Positions 1 to 8,441 of a stretch of DNA of 64,000 bases are shown one piece after another. The stretch lies in assembly GCF_004784475.1 (NCBI RefSeq), contig NZ_SRRT01000008.1, positions 1 to 64,000 on the forward strand. Direction: 5' to 3'. A program made the position numbers and the translations under genes. Positions within the stretch are counted from its first letter, which is position 1, and each line of letters opens with the position of its first letter. Origin of the DNA: Streptomyces bauhiniae (GTDB lineage: Bacteria; Actinomycetota; Actinomycetes; Streptomycetales; Streptomycetaceae). The notes under the pieces were generated by a model that was not told where the DNA came from, made no database searches, and worked only from the letters and a program-made list of their open reading frames with translations.

Positions 1-422
1 AGTTCTCAAGGAACGGTCGCTTCCTTTGTACTCACCCTCTCGGGCTTTCCTCCGGGCTTCCCTTCGGTGTTTCCGACTCTATCAGATCTTTTTCCGATCC
101 GATTTCCTCGGTGCTTTCCAGGTTTTCACTTCGGCGTTTCCGCTTCGGTGTTTTCCTTTCCGGCGGTCCAAACTCTAGCAGGGTTTTTCCGTGTCCCTGA
201 CCAGTCGATCGCAAGCATGCGAGAACTGATCCCGAGATAGGATCTGACGAGTTTGGGTGCTGCCGAGGGTGAGCGCGCTGTCGCGCCGCCCGGTCTCAGG
301 CAGGACGATGACTGTACACAAGTCCGGGCGACGACGCAAACCCCCGAGGATGGTGGTCTAGACCACTAGCTGCTAACTTCTCTGGGGAACCGCCACCTAC
401 CCCACTCATCGGGAGGCCCCCC
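1..422. other. Repeat-rich non-coding region upstream of crr
   Basis: No convincing gene lies here; the short lysine/glutamate-rich frame on the minus strand looks spurious. Positions 61-190 are T-rich compared with the rest of the window and hold degenerate copies of a CTTCGGTGTTTCC-like unit near 62, 108, 130 and 143. Two longer related blocks begin CTCTATCAGATCTTTTTCCG near 77 and CTCTAGCAGGGTTTTTCCG near 173. The stretch reminds me of leader or spacer repeats near actinobacterial rRNA genes, but that is memory only. The last part, about 300-422, carries the DasR-type palindrome and should hold the crr promoter. Confidence 0.6.
353..366. promoter_or_regulatory. DasR-type operator (dre site) upstream of crr
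   Basis: GTGGTCTAGACCAC is a perfect 14-bp palindrome. It closely matches the known DasR responsive element of Streptomyces (consensus about ACTGGTCTAGACCAGT). DasR is a GntR regulator that controls N-acetylglucosamine uptake and PTS genes and is released by glucosamine-6-phosphate. Lying 57 bases before the crr start, the site predicts DasR repression of crr and probably ptsI. The match is seen in the sequence; the regulation is inferred from the family. Confidence 0.88.
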
Positions 423-872
423 ATGACCCACGTGACGTCCCCCCTTGCCGGACGCGCCATCGGACTGGCCAACGTGCCCGATCCGGTCTTCTCCGGGGCC
501 ATGGTGGGCCCCGGTACCGCGATCGACCCGGTGCGTGAGCCCTCCGAGGTCGTGTCCCCCGTGGACGGCGTCGTCGTCTCCCTGCACCCGCACGCGTTCG
601 TCGTGGTCGACGAGAGCGGGCACGGTGTGCTCGTCCACCTCGGTATCGACACGGTCCAGCTCAACGGCGAGGGCTTCGAGCTGCTCGTGAACAAGGGGGA
701 CACCGTCGCACGCGGCCAGGCCGTCGTGCGCTGGGACCCGGCCGCGGTCGAGACCGCCGGCAAGTCGCCCATCTGCCCCGTCGTCGCGCTCGAGGCCACG
801 GCCGAGTCCCTCGCCGAGCTGCGCGAGACCGGTGACGTGAAGACCGGCGACAGCCTGTTCTCCTGGTCCTGA
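423..872 (+). CDS. crr: PTS system glucose-type EIIA component
   Basis: This is a cytoplasmic phosphocarrier of 149 residues that takes phosphate from HPr and passes it to a sugar-specific EIIB. The whole protein is one EIIA-Glc (PTS_EIIA_1) domain. The phosphorylated histidine is H72 in the VLVHLGIDTV motif and the partner histidine is H57, matching His90 and His75 of the E. coli protein. The start ATG follows a GGGAGG-type stretch in the preceding bases. It is followed 88 bases later by ptsI, and a DasR-type palindrome sits upstream, as expected for the PTS genes that serve N-acetylglucosamine uptake in Streptomyces. Confidence 0.95.
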   Translation: MTHVTSPLAGRAIGLANVPDPVFSGAMVGPGTAIDPVREPSEVVSPVDGVVVSLHPHAFVVVDESGHGVLVHLGIDTVQLNGEGFELLVNKGDTVARGQAVVRWDPAAVETAGKSPICPVVALEATAESLAELRETGDVKTGDSLFSWS

Positions 873-960
873 TCTCCTTGTCCTGACGGCTCGGCCGTCC
901 TACGGCATGTACGACAACCAACGCGGCGGCGGGGGCCGCCGCATTAGCGGAGACGGTGAG

Positions 961-2631
961 ATGGAGACAACGCTGCGAGGCGTCGGTGTGAGCCACGGTG
1001 TGGCGATCGGCGAGGTCAGGCACATGGGGACGGCCGTGCTGGAGCCGCCGGCCAAGCAGGTCCCGGGGCAGGACGCGGAGCGCGAGCAGGGCCGTGCCCG
1101 GCAGGCCGTGGACGCCGTCGCCGCCGACCTGACGGCCCGCGGCAACCTGGCCGGCGGCGAGGCGCAGGCCGTGCTGGAGGCCCAGGCCCTGATGGCCCAG
1201 GACCCCGAGCTGATGTCCGACGTGGAGCGGCGGATCGCCGTGGGCAGCACCGCCGAGCGCGCCGTGTACGACGCCTTCGCGGCGTACCGCGAGCTGCTGG
1301 CCAATGCCGGTGAGTATCTGGCGGGGCGGGTCGCCGACCTGGACGACGTGCGCAACCGCATCGTGGCGCGGCTGCTCGGGGTGCCGATGCCGGGTGTGCC
1401 GGACAGTGACCACCCCTATGTACTGGTGGCCCGTGACCTGGCCCCCGCCGACACCGCGCTGCTGGACCCGGCGCTGGTGCTGGGCTTCGTGACCGAGGAG
1501 GGTGGGCCGACCAGCCACAGCGCCATCCTGGCGCGGGCGCTCGGGGTGCCGGCCGTGGTCGCGCTGCCCGGCGCCGGTGAGCTGCCGGAGGGCACGGTCA
1601 TCGCGGTGGACGGCAGCTCGGGCGACATCTTCGTGAACCCGACCGGGGAGACCACGGCCCGGCTGGAGTCTGCCGCCGCCGAGCGGAAGGCCGCGCTGGC
1701 CGCGTCGAGCGGTCCCGGTGTGACGGCCGACGGGCACAAGGTGCCGCTGCTGGCCAACATCGGCGGCCCGGCGGACGTGCCGGCCGCGCTGGAGGTCGGG
1801 GCCGAGGGCGTGGGCCTGTTCCGTACCGAGTTCCTGTTCCTGGACGACAGCAAGAACGCGCCGTCCGAGGAGAAGCAGGTGACGGCCTACCGGCAGGTGC
1901 TGGAGGCGTTCCCCGAGGGCCGGGTCGTGGTGCGGGTGCTCGACGCGGGTGCGGACAAACCGCTGGAGTTCCTGACCCCGGCCGACGAGCCGAACCCGGC
2001 GCTCGGTGTGCGGGGGCTGCGGACGCTGCTGGACCACCCGGAGGTGCTGCGGACGCAGCTCACCGCGCTGGCGAAGGCCGCCGAGGGGCTGCCGGTGCAC
2101 CTGGAGGTCATGGCGCCCATGGTGGCGGACCGTGCCGACGCCAAGGCGTTCGCGGACGCCTGCCGGGAGGCGGGACTGCACGCCAAGTACGGCGCGATGG
2201 TGGAGATCCCGTCGGCCGCGCTGCGGGCGCGGTCGATCCTGCGGGAGGTCGAGTTCCTGTCGCTGGGCACGAACGACCTCGCGCAGTACACGTTCGCCGC
2301 GGACCGGCAGGTGGGCGCGGTGTCGCGGCTCCAGGACCCGTGGCAGCCCGCGCTGCTCGACCTGGTCGCGCTGTCCGCCGAGGCGGCGCGGGCCGAGGGC
2401 AAGAGCTGCGGGGTCTGCGGTGAGGCCGCGTCCGACCCGGTGCTGGCGTGTGTGCTGACCGGTCTGGGTGTCACCTCCTTGTCGATGGGTGCGGCGTCGA
2501 TCCCGTACGTACGGGCGACGCTGGCGAAGCACACGCTGGCGCAGTGCGAGCGGGCCGCGGCGGCCGCGCGTACGGCGGACAGTGCGGACGAGGCGCGGGC
2601 GGCAGCTCAGGCGGTGCTGTCCGGCGAGTAG
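961..2631 (+). CDS. ptsI: Phosphoenolpyruvate-protein phosphotransferase (PTS enzyme I)
   Basis: Enzyme I autophosphorylates from phosphoenolpyruvate and donates the phosphate to HPr, the first step of all PTS sugar uptake. From the ATG at 961 the protein has 556 residues, the usual length for Streptomyces. An earlier in-frame start at 907 would only add a glycine/arginine-rich tail. The HPr-binding and swivelling domains contain the active-site signature GGPTSHSAI with H186. The C-terminal PEP-binding barrel contains LDAGADKPLEFL and the conserved cysteine C486 in CGVCGEAA. A GGAGACGGTGAG ribosome-binding region precedes the chosen ATG. It is probably co-transcribed with crr under DasR control. 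Confidence 0.95.
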   Translation: METTLRGVGVSHGVAIGEVRHMGTAVLEPPAKQVPGQDAEREQGRARQAVDAVAADLTARGNLAGGEAQAVLEAQALMAQDPELMSDVERRIAVGSTAERAVYDAFAAYRELLANAGEYLAGRVADLDDVRNRIVARLLGVPMPGVPDSDHPYVLVARDLAPADTALLDPALVLGFVTEEGGPTSHSAILARALGVPAVVALPGAGELPEGTVIAVDGSSGDIFVNPTGETTARLESAAAERKAALAASSGPGVTADGHKVPLLANIGGPADVPAALEVGAEGVGLFRTEFLFLDDSKNAPSEEKQVTAYRQVLEAFPEGRVVVRVLDAGADKPLEFLTPADEPNPALGVRGLRTLLDHPEVLRTQLTALAKAAEGLPVHLEVMAPMVADRADAKAFADACREAGLHAKYGAMVEIPSAALRARSILREVEFLSLGTNDLAQYTFAADRQVGAVSRLQDPWQPALLDLVALSAEAARAEGKSCGVCGEAASDPVLACVLTGLGVTSLSMGAASIPYVRATLAKHTLAQCERAAAAARTADSADEARAAAQAVLSGE

Positions 2632-2662
2632 CCGGTGCCCACATGGGCGTTTGTGCTGGTCA

Positions 2663-2693
2663 GGGGCGTCCCATCCTTCGGGTGGGGCGCCCC
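2663..2693. terminator. Hairpin terminator between convergent ptsI and the next gene
   Basis: GGGGCGTCCCATCC pairs with GGTGGGGCGCCCC around a TTCG loop, with one bulged base and one G-U pair. It lies between the ptsI stop (2631) and the end of the minus-strand gene at 2704, so it can serve both directions. There is no U tract, which is common in Streptomyces. Confidence 0.75.
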
Positions 2694-2703
2694 TGGCGCG
2701 TTC

Positions 2704-3600
2704 TCAGTGGTGGTGTCCCCGGTCCTCCTGGTCGTCGTCCGTGAGGTCGGGGGCGGCTCGGTAGTCGACGCCCGATTCGGGGGCGATGAGGTCGCCGGTG
2801 TCGATGTCGGTGCAGTAGGCGTCGAAGACCTCGGAGGCGGTGAGCGGCTGGAGGTGTCCGGCGCGCAGGCGCCAGCCGTGGACGCGGTCGGGGCGGTCCG
2901 GTGCGCTGACCCGGATGACGAGTCCGCCGGGGCTGCGGGTGGCGAGGCCGAGGGCGAGGACGCTGGTGAATTCGAGTGCCTCGGCCTGGTCGGGTTCGGC
3001 GGTGCCGTGGGCATCGGCGTCGGCATGGAGGACGGCGACGAGGGTTTCGGGTGGTCCGGCGACGCTGCACACGAGGTGCCGGGCGCCGGGTGGCGCGGTT
3101 TCCAGGACGCGGGCGAGGAGGGCGGATGCGCGGATGAAGGCGGCGCGGCCGATGTCCTCGCCACAGGTGGCGCAGGGGCCCAGGCGGGTCAGGAGGGTGG
3201 TGGCGTACTCCCAGGTGGCCTGGCGGACGGCTTCACCGACGAGGGCGGGCAGCCGTGCGGTGAGGGGTTCGCCCTCGTAGGGGATGGTGGGGCCGAGGGC
3301 GGCGAGTTCGGCGGTGAAGCGGCCGCGGCTGGCGGGGGCTTCGGGGTCGATGCCGGTGGCGGTGCAGAACTCGGCGTACTCGTCGGGGTCGAAGAGGGCG
3401 AGTGCGGTGTGACTGCCTTGCGCGGCGCGGGTTTTGAGGACGGCTTCCATCTGGCGCAGGTAGGTGGTGTGGTCGTCGAAGGTGAAGCTGCGGTAGCGCC
3501 GCATGGCGCGGAAGTCGTGTTCGTCGGTGAGCAGGCCGACGGTGCCCGCGATCTCGCGGCGCAGGACGCGTCGCATGGTCTGGTGGTCGGTGTGCGCCAT
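2704..3600 (-). CDS. Conserved hypothetical protein
   Basis: This soluble protein of about 298 residues has a function I do not recognise. I chose the ATG at 3600, which follows a GGGGGAAACC ribosome-binding stretch; an in-frame start at 3639 would add 13 residues and overlap the upstream gene. The middle contains a CATCGED motif, a possible metal-binding or redox cysteine pair near residue 160. The C-terminus is acidic and ends in a histidine run. No signal peptide or membrane segment is visible. The gene starts 28 bases after the MFS transporter on the same strand, so the two are probably one operon. Confidence 0.75.
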   Translation of the reverse strand: MAHTDHQTMRRVLRREIAGTVGLLTDEHDFRAMRRYRSFTFDDHTTYLRQMEAVLKTRAAQGSHTALALFDPDEYAEFCTATGIDPEAPASRGRFTAELAALGPTIPYEGEPLTARLPALVGEAVRQATWEYATTLLTRLGPCATCGEDIGRAAFIRASALLARVLETAPPGARHLVCSVAGPPETLVAVLHADADAHGTAEPDQAEALEFTSVLALGLATRSPGGLVIRVSAPDRPDRVHGWRLRAGHLQPLTASEVFDAYCTDIDTGDLIAPESGVDYRAAPDLTDDDQEDRGHHH

Positions 3601-3628
3601 GGTTTCCCCCGTATGTGTGCGCTGTCGA

Positions 3629-4900
3629 TCAGTACTCACTCACCGTAACCGGGGGCACTGACAATGGGGGCGGGCGGAGCCGGTCGCGGACCAGGCGGTG
3701 CTGGATTCCGCAGGTCAGGGCGATGGTGGTGCCGAGGGCGGTCCAGCCGAGGGGGCCGAGGGTGAGGGCGGCGGTGACGGCGAGGGGGCCGAGGGAGCGC
3801 TGTGCGGCCTGGGCGAGGCCGTGGACGCCGAGGTAGTTGCCCTGGGCGTCGTCGGGGGCGAGGGCGACGGAGAGTTCCCAGGAGACGGTGGCGTGCAGCA
3901 TCTCGGCGAGGGTGAAGAGGGTGGCCGAGACGGTGAGCAGGCAGGTCGCGCGGAGCGGGTCGCCGGTGGCGGAGAGGGTCATGGTGAGGCCGCCCAGGGC
4001 GAAGAGGGCGGAGAGCGGGACGAGGAGCCGGCGGGACGCCTCGGTGGTGGCGCCGAAGCGGGCGAGCGGGACTTGGAAGGCGACGACCAACGCACTGTTG
4101 AGCACGAGCAGCAGGGGTGCGAGGCCGTGCGGGACGCCGGGGGTGTGGGCGATCCAGAGCGGGAGGCCGATCTTGAAGTAGGTGTCGTCGAGGAAGAGCA
4201 CGGTCTCGGTGCCGACGTAGGCGAGGTAGGTGCGGTCGCGCCAGGGGGTGCGGGGGCGGGTGCGTGGCGCGTCCTCGGCGGTGGCGGCGACGCGGCTCGC
4301 GGAGGGGGGTTCGGCGCAGGTGAGGGTGAGGAGGGCGACGAGGACGAAGGAGAGCGCGTCGCCGGTGAGGAGCCAGCGGTAGGCGGTGGTGGTGCCGAGG
4401 GTGAGGGCGGCGGCCGCGGCGAGGCCGCCGAGGGCCCAGCCGGCGTTGGCCGCGGTGCGGTTGACGGCCTGGTAGCGGACGCGGTCGGGTCCGGCGACGC
4501 GGGTGGCGTACAGCTTGGTGAGGATGCTGGCGGCGCGGTCGCCGAGGGCGCCGACGGCCGAGTAGGCGACCAGCAGGCCGTAATGGTCGGTGGTGAGCAG
4601 GGCGAACGAGGCCACGGCGCGCAGGAGTTGGAGTGCGATCAGGACGTGGGTGAGCCGGAAGCGGTCGGCGAGGCGGCCGCCGAGGGGTGCGCCCGCGATG
4701 CCGAGGGCGCCGGAGACGGCGGCGAGGGTGCCGACCTGGGCGGCGGAGAGGTGGGAGACGTAGGTGAAGTACAGGACGGAGACGGAGGCCCACAGGCCGC
4801 TGCCGATGCGGTCGAGGAGGGTGACGGCGAGCATCCGGCGTCCGTCGCGGCCTCCCGGTATGCGTGCTCGGTGGTTGGCTGCGCCGGGCTTCGCGGCCAC
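3629..4900 (-). CDS. MFS transporter
   Basis: This is an integral membrane protein of about 423 residues with roughly twelve hydrophobic segments, typical of a major facilitator exporter. The loop after the second helix carries GGRLADRF, a form of the MFS signature. I chose the GTG at 4900 because AGGGGGAACC sits just before it; the reading frame stays open further upstream only because of GC bias. The gene is divergent from a MocR-type regulator, with a 45-base gap holding an inverted repeat. Control by that regulator is therefore likely. The substrate cannot be read from the sequence. A hypothetical gene follows in the same operon. Confidence 0.88.
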   Translation of the reverse strand: MAAKPGAANHRARIPGGRDGRRMLAVTLLDRIGSGLWASVSVLYFTYVSHLSAAQVGTLAAVSGALGIAGAPLGGRLADRFRLTHVLIALQLLRAVASFALLTTDHYGLLVAYSAVGALGDRAASILTKLYATRVAGPDRVRYQAVNRTAANAGWALGGLAAAAALTLGTTTAYRWLLTGDALSFVLVALLTLTCAEPPSASRVAATAEDAPRTRPRTPWRDRTYLAYVGTETVLFLDDTYFKIGLPLWIAHTPGVPHGLAPLLLVLNSALVVAFQVPLARFGATTEASRRLLVPLSALFALGGLTMTLSATGDPLRATCLLTVSATLFTLAEMLHATVSWELSVALAPDDAQGNYLGVHGLAQAAQRSLGPLAVTAALTLGPLGWTALGTTIALTCGIQHRLVRDRLRPPPLSVPPVTVSEY

Positions 4901-4909
4901 GGTTCCCCC

Positions 4910-4938
4910 TTGCCTCGATGTATGTACTGATACATAAT
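4910..4938 (+). promoter_or_regulatory. Promoter and inverted-repeat operator for the MocR gene, probably leaderless
   Basis: TTGCCT (4910-4915), a 17-base spacer and CATAAT (4933-4938) make a good housekeeping promoter. Transcription would start at about 4945-4946, on the GTG start codon itself, so the mRNA is predicted to be leaderless. The perfect inverted repeat TATGTActgaTACATA (4921-4936) overlaps the spacer and the -10 box. It is a plausible autorepression site and could also control the divergent MFS gene. Confidence 0.7.
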
Positions 4939-4945
4939 CAGCTAC

Positions 4946-6265
4946 GTGGCAACACAATATGAGATCAGCGGTGCGACCGCCAAGGGGATTACGCGTTCCG
5001 TCGAACAGGGCGTGTCCGAGGGCGCGTTGGCGCCGGGGGCGGCGCTCCCTCCGGTGCGGCGGCTCGCGGAGGAGCTGGGGGTGAGTCCGGGCACCGTGGC
5101 CACGGCGTACAAGGAGCTGCGGCGGCGCGGGATCGTGGTGACCCTCGGCCGGGGCGGGACGGTCGTGGCGGAGGCCCCTTCGGTGGCGTCCCGGCGCCCG
5201 CCCAGGGTGCCGGAGGGCCTGCGGGACCTGGCCGGCGGGCACCCCGATCCGGCGCTGCTGCCCGCCATGGTGCCCCCCTCGCGCCTCTCCCCCGGTGTCC
5301 GCTCGCACCGCTCCACTCCCCGGCTCGCGCGGCTGGAGGACGCGGTGCGGGAGTGGATCGGGGCGGACGAAGTACCGGTGGAGCAGGTGACGTTCGCACA
5401 CGGAGCGCTGGACTTCGTCGGCCGGGTGCTCTCGGCCGAGCTGCGGCCGGGGGACGCGGTGGCGATGGAGGACCCCGGTTATCACCATCTGCTGGACTTG
5501 GTCGCGGCGTTGGGGCTGCGTACGGTGCCGGTCGCGGTGGACGGCGAGGGGATGCGCCCGGAGGAGCTGCGGGGCGCCCTGCGGGCCGGGGTGCGCGCGG
5601 TGGTGCTCAGTCCACGGGCGCAGAATCCGTTCGGCGGGGCCTTCTCACCGGCGCGCCGGGACGCGCTGGCCGAGGTCCTCCGGGAGGCGCCGGAGGTGCT
5701 GGTGCTGGAGAACGACCACGCGTCCGACGTCTCCGGTGCGCCCCTGCATTCGCTGGCCACGACCGGGCTGGCCCGCTGGGCGCACGTCCGGACGGTGAGC
5801 AAGTTCCTCGGCACCGACCTGCGGTGGGCGGCGGCCGCGTGCGACCCGGTGACGCTGGCGAGGCACGACGGGCGGCTGCTGCTGACCTCGGGCTGGGTCA
5901 GTCATCTGCTCCAGGAGACGGTGCACGGCCTGCTCACGGACCCCGCCACGGGCGCGCTGGTGGCACGCGCGCGTGCGGAGTACGCGCTGCGCCGGACCGC
6001 GCTGGCCCAGGCGCTGAGCGAGCGGGGCATCCCGGCGCACGGCGAGAGCGGGATGAACCTCTGGGTGCCCGTGCGGGACGAGTCGGCCGTGGTGAACGGG
6101 CTGCGGTCACGCGGCTGGTGGGTCGCGGCCGGGGCACGGTTCCGGCTGGCGTCGGCGCCGGGGGTGCGGATCACGACGACGGAGCTGGAACCGCCGGAGG
6201 CGGCCCGGCTGGCCTCGGACTTCGCGGCCGTGCTGGGCGAGTCCGAGGCCACCTACGGGGGCTGA
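4946..6265 (+). CDS. MocR-family transcriptional regulator (GntR DNA-binding domain fused to aminotransferase fold)
   Basis: This protein of 439 residues has an N-terminal winged-helix GntR domain (about residues 10-75, with LGVSPGTVATAYKELRRRGIV). A type I aminotransferase-like domain fills the rest. The lysine that binds pyridoxal phosphate is K286 in the TVSKFLG motif. MocR proteins sense PLP or amino-containing ligands and often control PLP metabolism or a neighbouring transporter. The start is a GTG with no ribosome-binding site, but a promoter is placed so that the transcript begins at that codon. It is divergent from an MFS transporter, its most likely target. Its stop lies six bases from that of the convergent acetoacetyl-CoA synthetase gene. 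Confidence 0.88.
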   Translation: MATQYEISGATAKGITRSVEQGVSEGALAPGAALPPVRRLAEELGVSPGTVATAYKELRRRGIVVTLGRGGTVVAEAPSVASRRPPRVPEGLRDLAGGHPDPALLPAMVPPSRLSPGVRSHRSTPRLARLEDAVREWIGADEVPVEQVTFAHGALDFVGRVLSAELRPGDAVAMEDPGYHHLLDLVAALGLRTVPVAVDGEGMRPEELRGALRAGVRAVVLSPRAQNPFGGAFSPARRDALAEVLREAPEVLVLENDHASDVSGAPLHSLATTGLARWAHVRTVSKFLGTDLRWAAAACDPVTLARHDGRLLLTSGWVSHLLQETVHGLLTDPATGALVARARAEYALRRTALAQALSERGIPAHGESGMNLWVPVRDESAVVNGLRSRGWWVAAGARFRLASAPGVRITTTELEPPEAARLASDFAAVLGESEATYGG

Positions 6266-6271
6266 GCGGGG

Positions 6272-8239
6272 TCAGGCGCGCTTGCGGGCGAGTTGCTCGT
6301 AGAAGCCGAGCAGGGTCAGGTCGTCGATGGAGCCGGGGTTGACCGCCTTCTCCAGCGGGGTGCCCTGGAGGAGGCGTTTGACCGGGACCTCGATGCGCTT
6401 GCCGGTGAGGGTGTGCGGGACGCCGGGCACCTCGATGATCTCGTCCGGGACGTGCCGGGGCGAGAGCTGTTCCCGGATGGCCTTCTTGACGCGGTCCCGC
6501 AGGGCGTCGTCCAGGGTGGCGCCGGGGGCGAGGTGGACGAAGAGGGGCATCCAGTAGCCGCCGTCGGGCTGTTCGATGCCGATGACCAGGGATTCCTTGA
6601 TCTCCGGCAGGCGCTCGACCACCTCGTAGATGTCGGCGGAGCCCATGCGGACGCCCTGGCGGTTGAGGGTGGAGTCGGAGCGGCCGTGGATGATCACCGA
6701 GCCGCGTGAGGTGACGGTGATCCAGTCGCCGTGCCGCCACACGCCGGGGTAGGTGTCGAAGTAGCTCTCGCGGTAGCGGCTGCCGTCGGGGTCGTTCCAG
6801 AAGCGGATCGGCATGGACGGCATGGGGTTGGTGACGACCAGCTCGCCCACCTCGTCCACCAGCGGCTCGCCGCTCGGGTCCCAGGACTGGAGGTCGGTGC
6901 CGAGGCCGGGGGCCTGGAGTTCGCCGGTGTACACGGGCAGGGTGGGGACGGCTCCGGCGAAGCAGGAGCAGACGTCGGTGCCGCCGCTGACGGAGGCGAT
7001 CCACAGGTCGTCGCGTACCTCGTCGTGCAGCCAGCGGAAGCCGTCCGGGGGCAGCGGGGAGCCGGTGGTGGCGACGCACTGGACGGTGGAGAGGTCGAAG
7101 TCGCGGGCCGGGTGGACGCCCGCCTTGCGGCAGGCCATGACATAGGCGGCCGAAGTGCCGTAGAGGGTGGTGCCGGTGCGTTCGGCGACCCGCCACTGGG
7201 CGCCGGTGTCGGGGTAGCCGGGGCTGCCGTCGTACAGGACGATCGTCGTACCCGTGAGCAGGCCGGAGACGAGGAAGTTCCACATCATCCAGCCGGTCGA
7301 GGTGTACCAGAAGAAACGGTCCTCCGGGCCGAGGTCGCAGTGCAGGCCGAGCTGCTTGAGATGCTCGACGAGGATGCCGCCCTGGGACTGGACGATGGCC
7401 TTGGGCAGGCCGGTCGTACCGGAGGAGTACAGCACCCACAGCGGGTGGTCGAAGGGGACCTGTTCGAAGACCGGCTCGGTGTCGCCGGCCGTCAGCTCGG
7501 CCCAGTCCAGGGCGCCCTCGGGGGCGTCGGTGCCGAGCAGCGGGATGTGCACGACCGCGCGCAGGGTGGGCAGTTCGCGGCGGAGTTCGGCGACGGTCTC
7601 GCGGCGGTCGTGCTCCTTGCCGCCGTAGCGGTAGCCGTCGACGGTGAACAGGACGACTGGCTCGACCTGCTGGAAGCGGTCCAGGACGCTGCGGGCGCCG
7701 AAGTCGGGCGCGCAGGAAGTCCACACCGCGCCCACGGCGGCCGTGGCGAGCAGGGCGACGACGGCCTCGGGGATGTTGGGCAGATAGCCGCTGACCCGGT
7801 CGCCGGGGCGGACGCCGAGGTCGCGGAGGCGGGCGGCCAGCGCGCCGACCTGGCGGCTCAGTTCGGCCCAGGTCACCGGGCGGGGCTCGTGGGTCTCGTC
7901 GACGTACAGCAGCGCGGGCTCGTCGGCGCGGTCGGCGGCGGCGCGCAGGGCGTGCTCGGCGTAGTTGAGGGTGGCGCCGGGGAACCACTCGGCGCCGGGC
8001 ATGGCGCGGTCGCCGAGCACGCGCGCGTAGGGCGTCGAGAAACGGACGTCGAACCACCGGGTGACGGCCGTCCAGAAGTCCTCCGGCTCGGCGACGGACC
8101 ACTGGTGCAGCGCCGGATAGCCGCCCTCGGCCGGGGCGCCGTGGTGCTCGGCGGCCCATGCCTGGAACCGGGTGATGCGGGCACGGGCGATCCGCTCGTC
8201 GGTGGGCTGCCAGAGCGGCTGCGGATGCGCGGTGGACAT
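6272..8239 (-). CDS. Acetoacetate-CoA ligase (acetoacetyl-CoA synthetase)
   Basis: This cytoplasmic enzyme of about 655 residues activates acetoacetate with ATP and CoA to acetoacetyl-CoA, linking ketone-body or polyhydroxybutyrate breakdown to central metabolism. It belongs to the ANL adenylate-forming superfamily. Visible motifs are an N-terminal ACAS domain, the phosphate loop YSSGTTGLPKAIVQSQGG, the acyl-site motif SGGTDVCSCFAG and the C-terminal TLTGKRIEVPVK. The lysine after TG in that last motif is the catalytic residue that is often acetylated. The chosen ATG at 8239 has GGGAG seven bases before it. SGGTDVC is typical of acetoacetyl- rather than acetyl-CoA synthetases. It is divergent from a GH31-family gene. 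Confidence 0.9.
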   Translation of the reverse strand: MSTAHPQPLWQPTDERIARARITRFQAWAAEHHGAPAEGGYPALHQWSVAEPEDFWTAVTRWFDVRFSTPYARVLGDRAMPGAEWFPGATLNYAEHALRAAADRADEPALLYVDETHEPRPVTWAELSRQVGALAARLRDLGVRPGDRVSGYLPNIPEAVVALLATAAVGAVWTSCAPDFGARSVLDRFQQVEPVVLFTVDGYRYGGKEHDRRETVAELRRELPTLRAVVHIPLLGTDAPEGALDWAELTAGDTEPVFEQVPFDHPLWVLYSSGTTGLPKAIVQSQGGILVEHLKQLGLHCDLGPEDRFFWYTSTGWMMWNFLVSGLLTGTTIVLYDGSPGYPDTGAQWRVAERTGTTLYGTSAAYVMACRKAGVHPARDFDLSTVQCVATTGSPLPPDGFRWLHDEVRDDLWIASVSGGTDVCSCFAGAVPTLPVYTGELQAPGLGTDLQSWDPSGEPLVDEVGELVVTNPMPSMPIRFWNDPDGSRYRESYFDTYPGVWRHGDWITVTSRGSVIIHGRSDSTLNRQGVRMGSADIYEVVERLPEIKESLVIGIEQPDGGYWMPLFVHLAPGATLDDALRDRVKKAIREQLSPRHVPDEIIEVPGVPHTLTGKRIEVPVKRLLQGTPLEKAVNPGSIDDLTLLGFYEQLARKRA

Positions 8240-8441
8240 GATGCGGCTCCCGGACTGTACGCGTCGTTGCGTCGTCCGCGCACGGCTGAGGGGTGCGCGG
8301 GACAGGGCTGACAGGGACGATGCCATGTGATCGACTTCGGCACCAGGGCACGCCCCCACATGGTGCGTGTGTCAACGATGTGGTCCCACCACGGTGAACG
8401 GCAGTTGAACGGCACACGCGCGTGGCGCGCACAGTGACAGG

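Noticed and set aside
32..214. Minus-strand open frame of 60 codons in the repeat region
   Set aside because: Its lysine/glutamate/serine-rich translation simply reflects the CTTCGG/TTTTCC repeats. There is no ribosome-binding site and no neighbouring gene on that strand in the window.
8380..8392. GTGGTcccACCAC upstream of the GH31 gene as a second DasR site
   Set aside because: The arms resemble a dre site but the centre is three bases, giving a 13-base repeat instead of the fixed TGGTCTAGACCA spacing; the CTAG core is absent.
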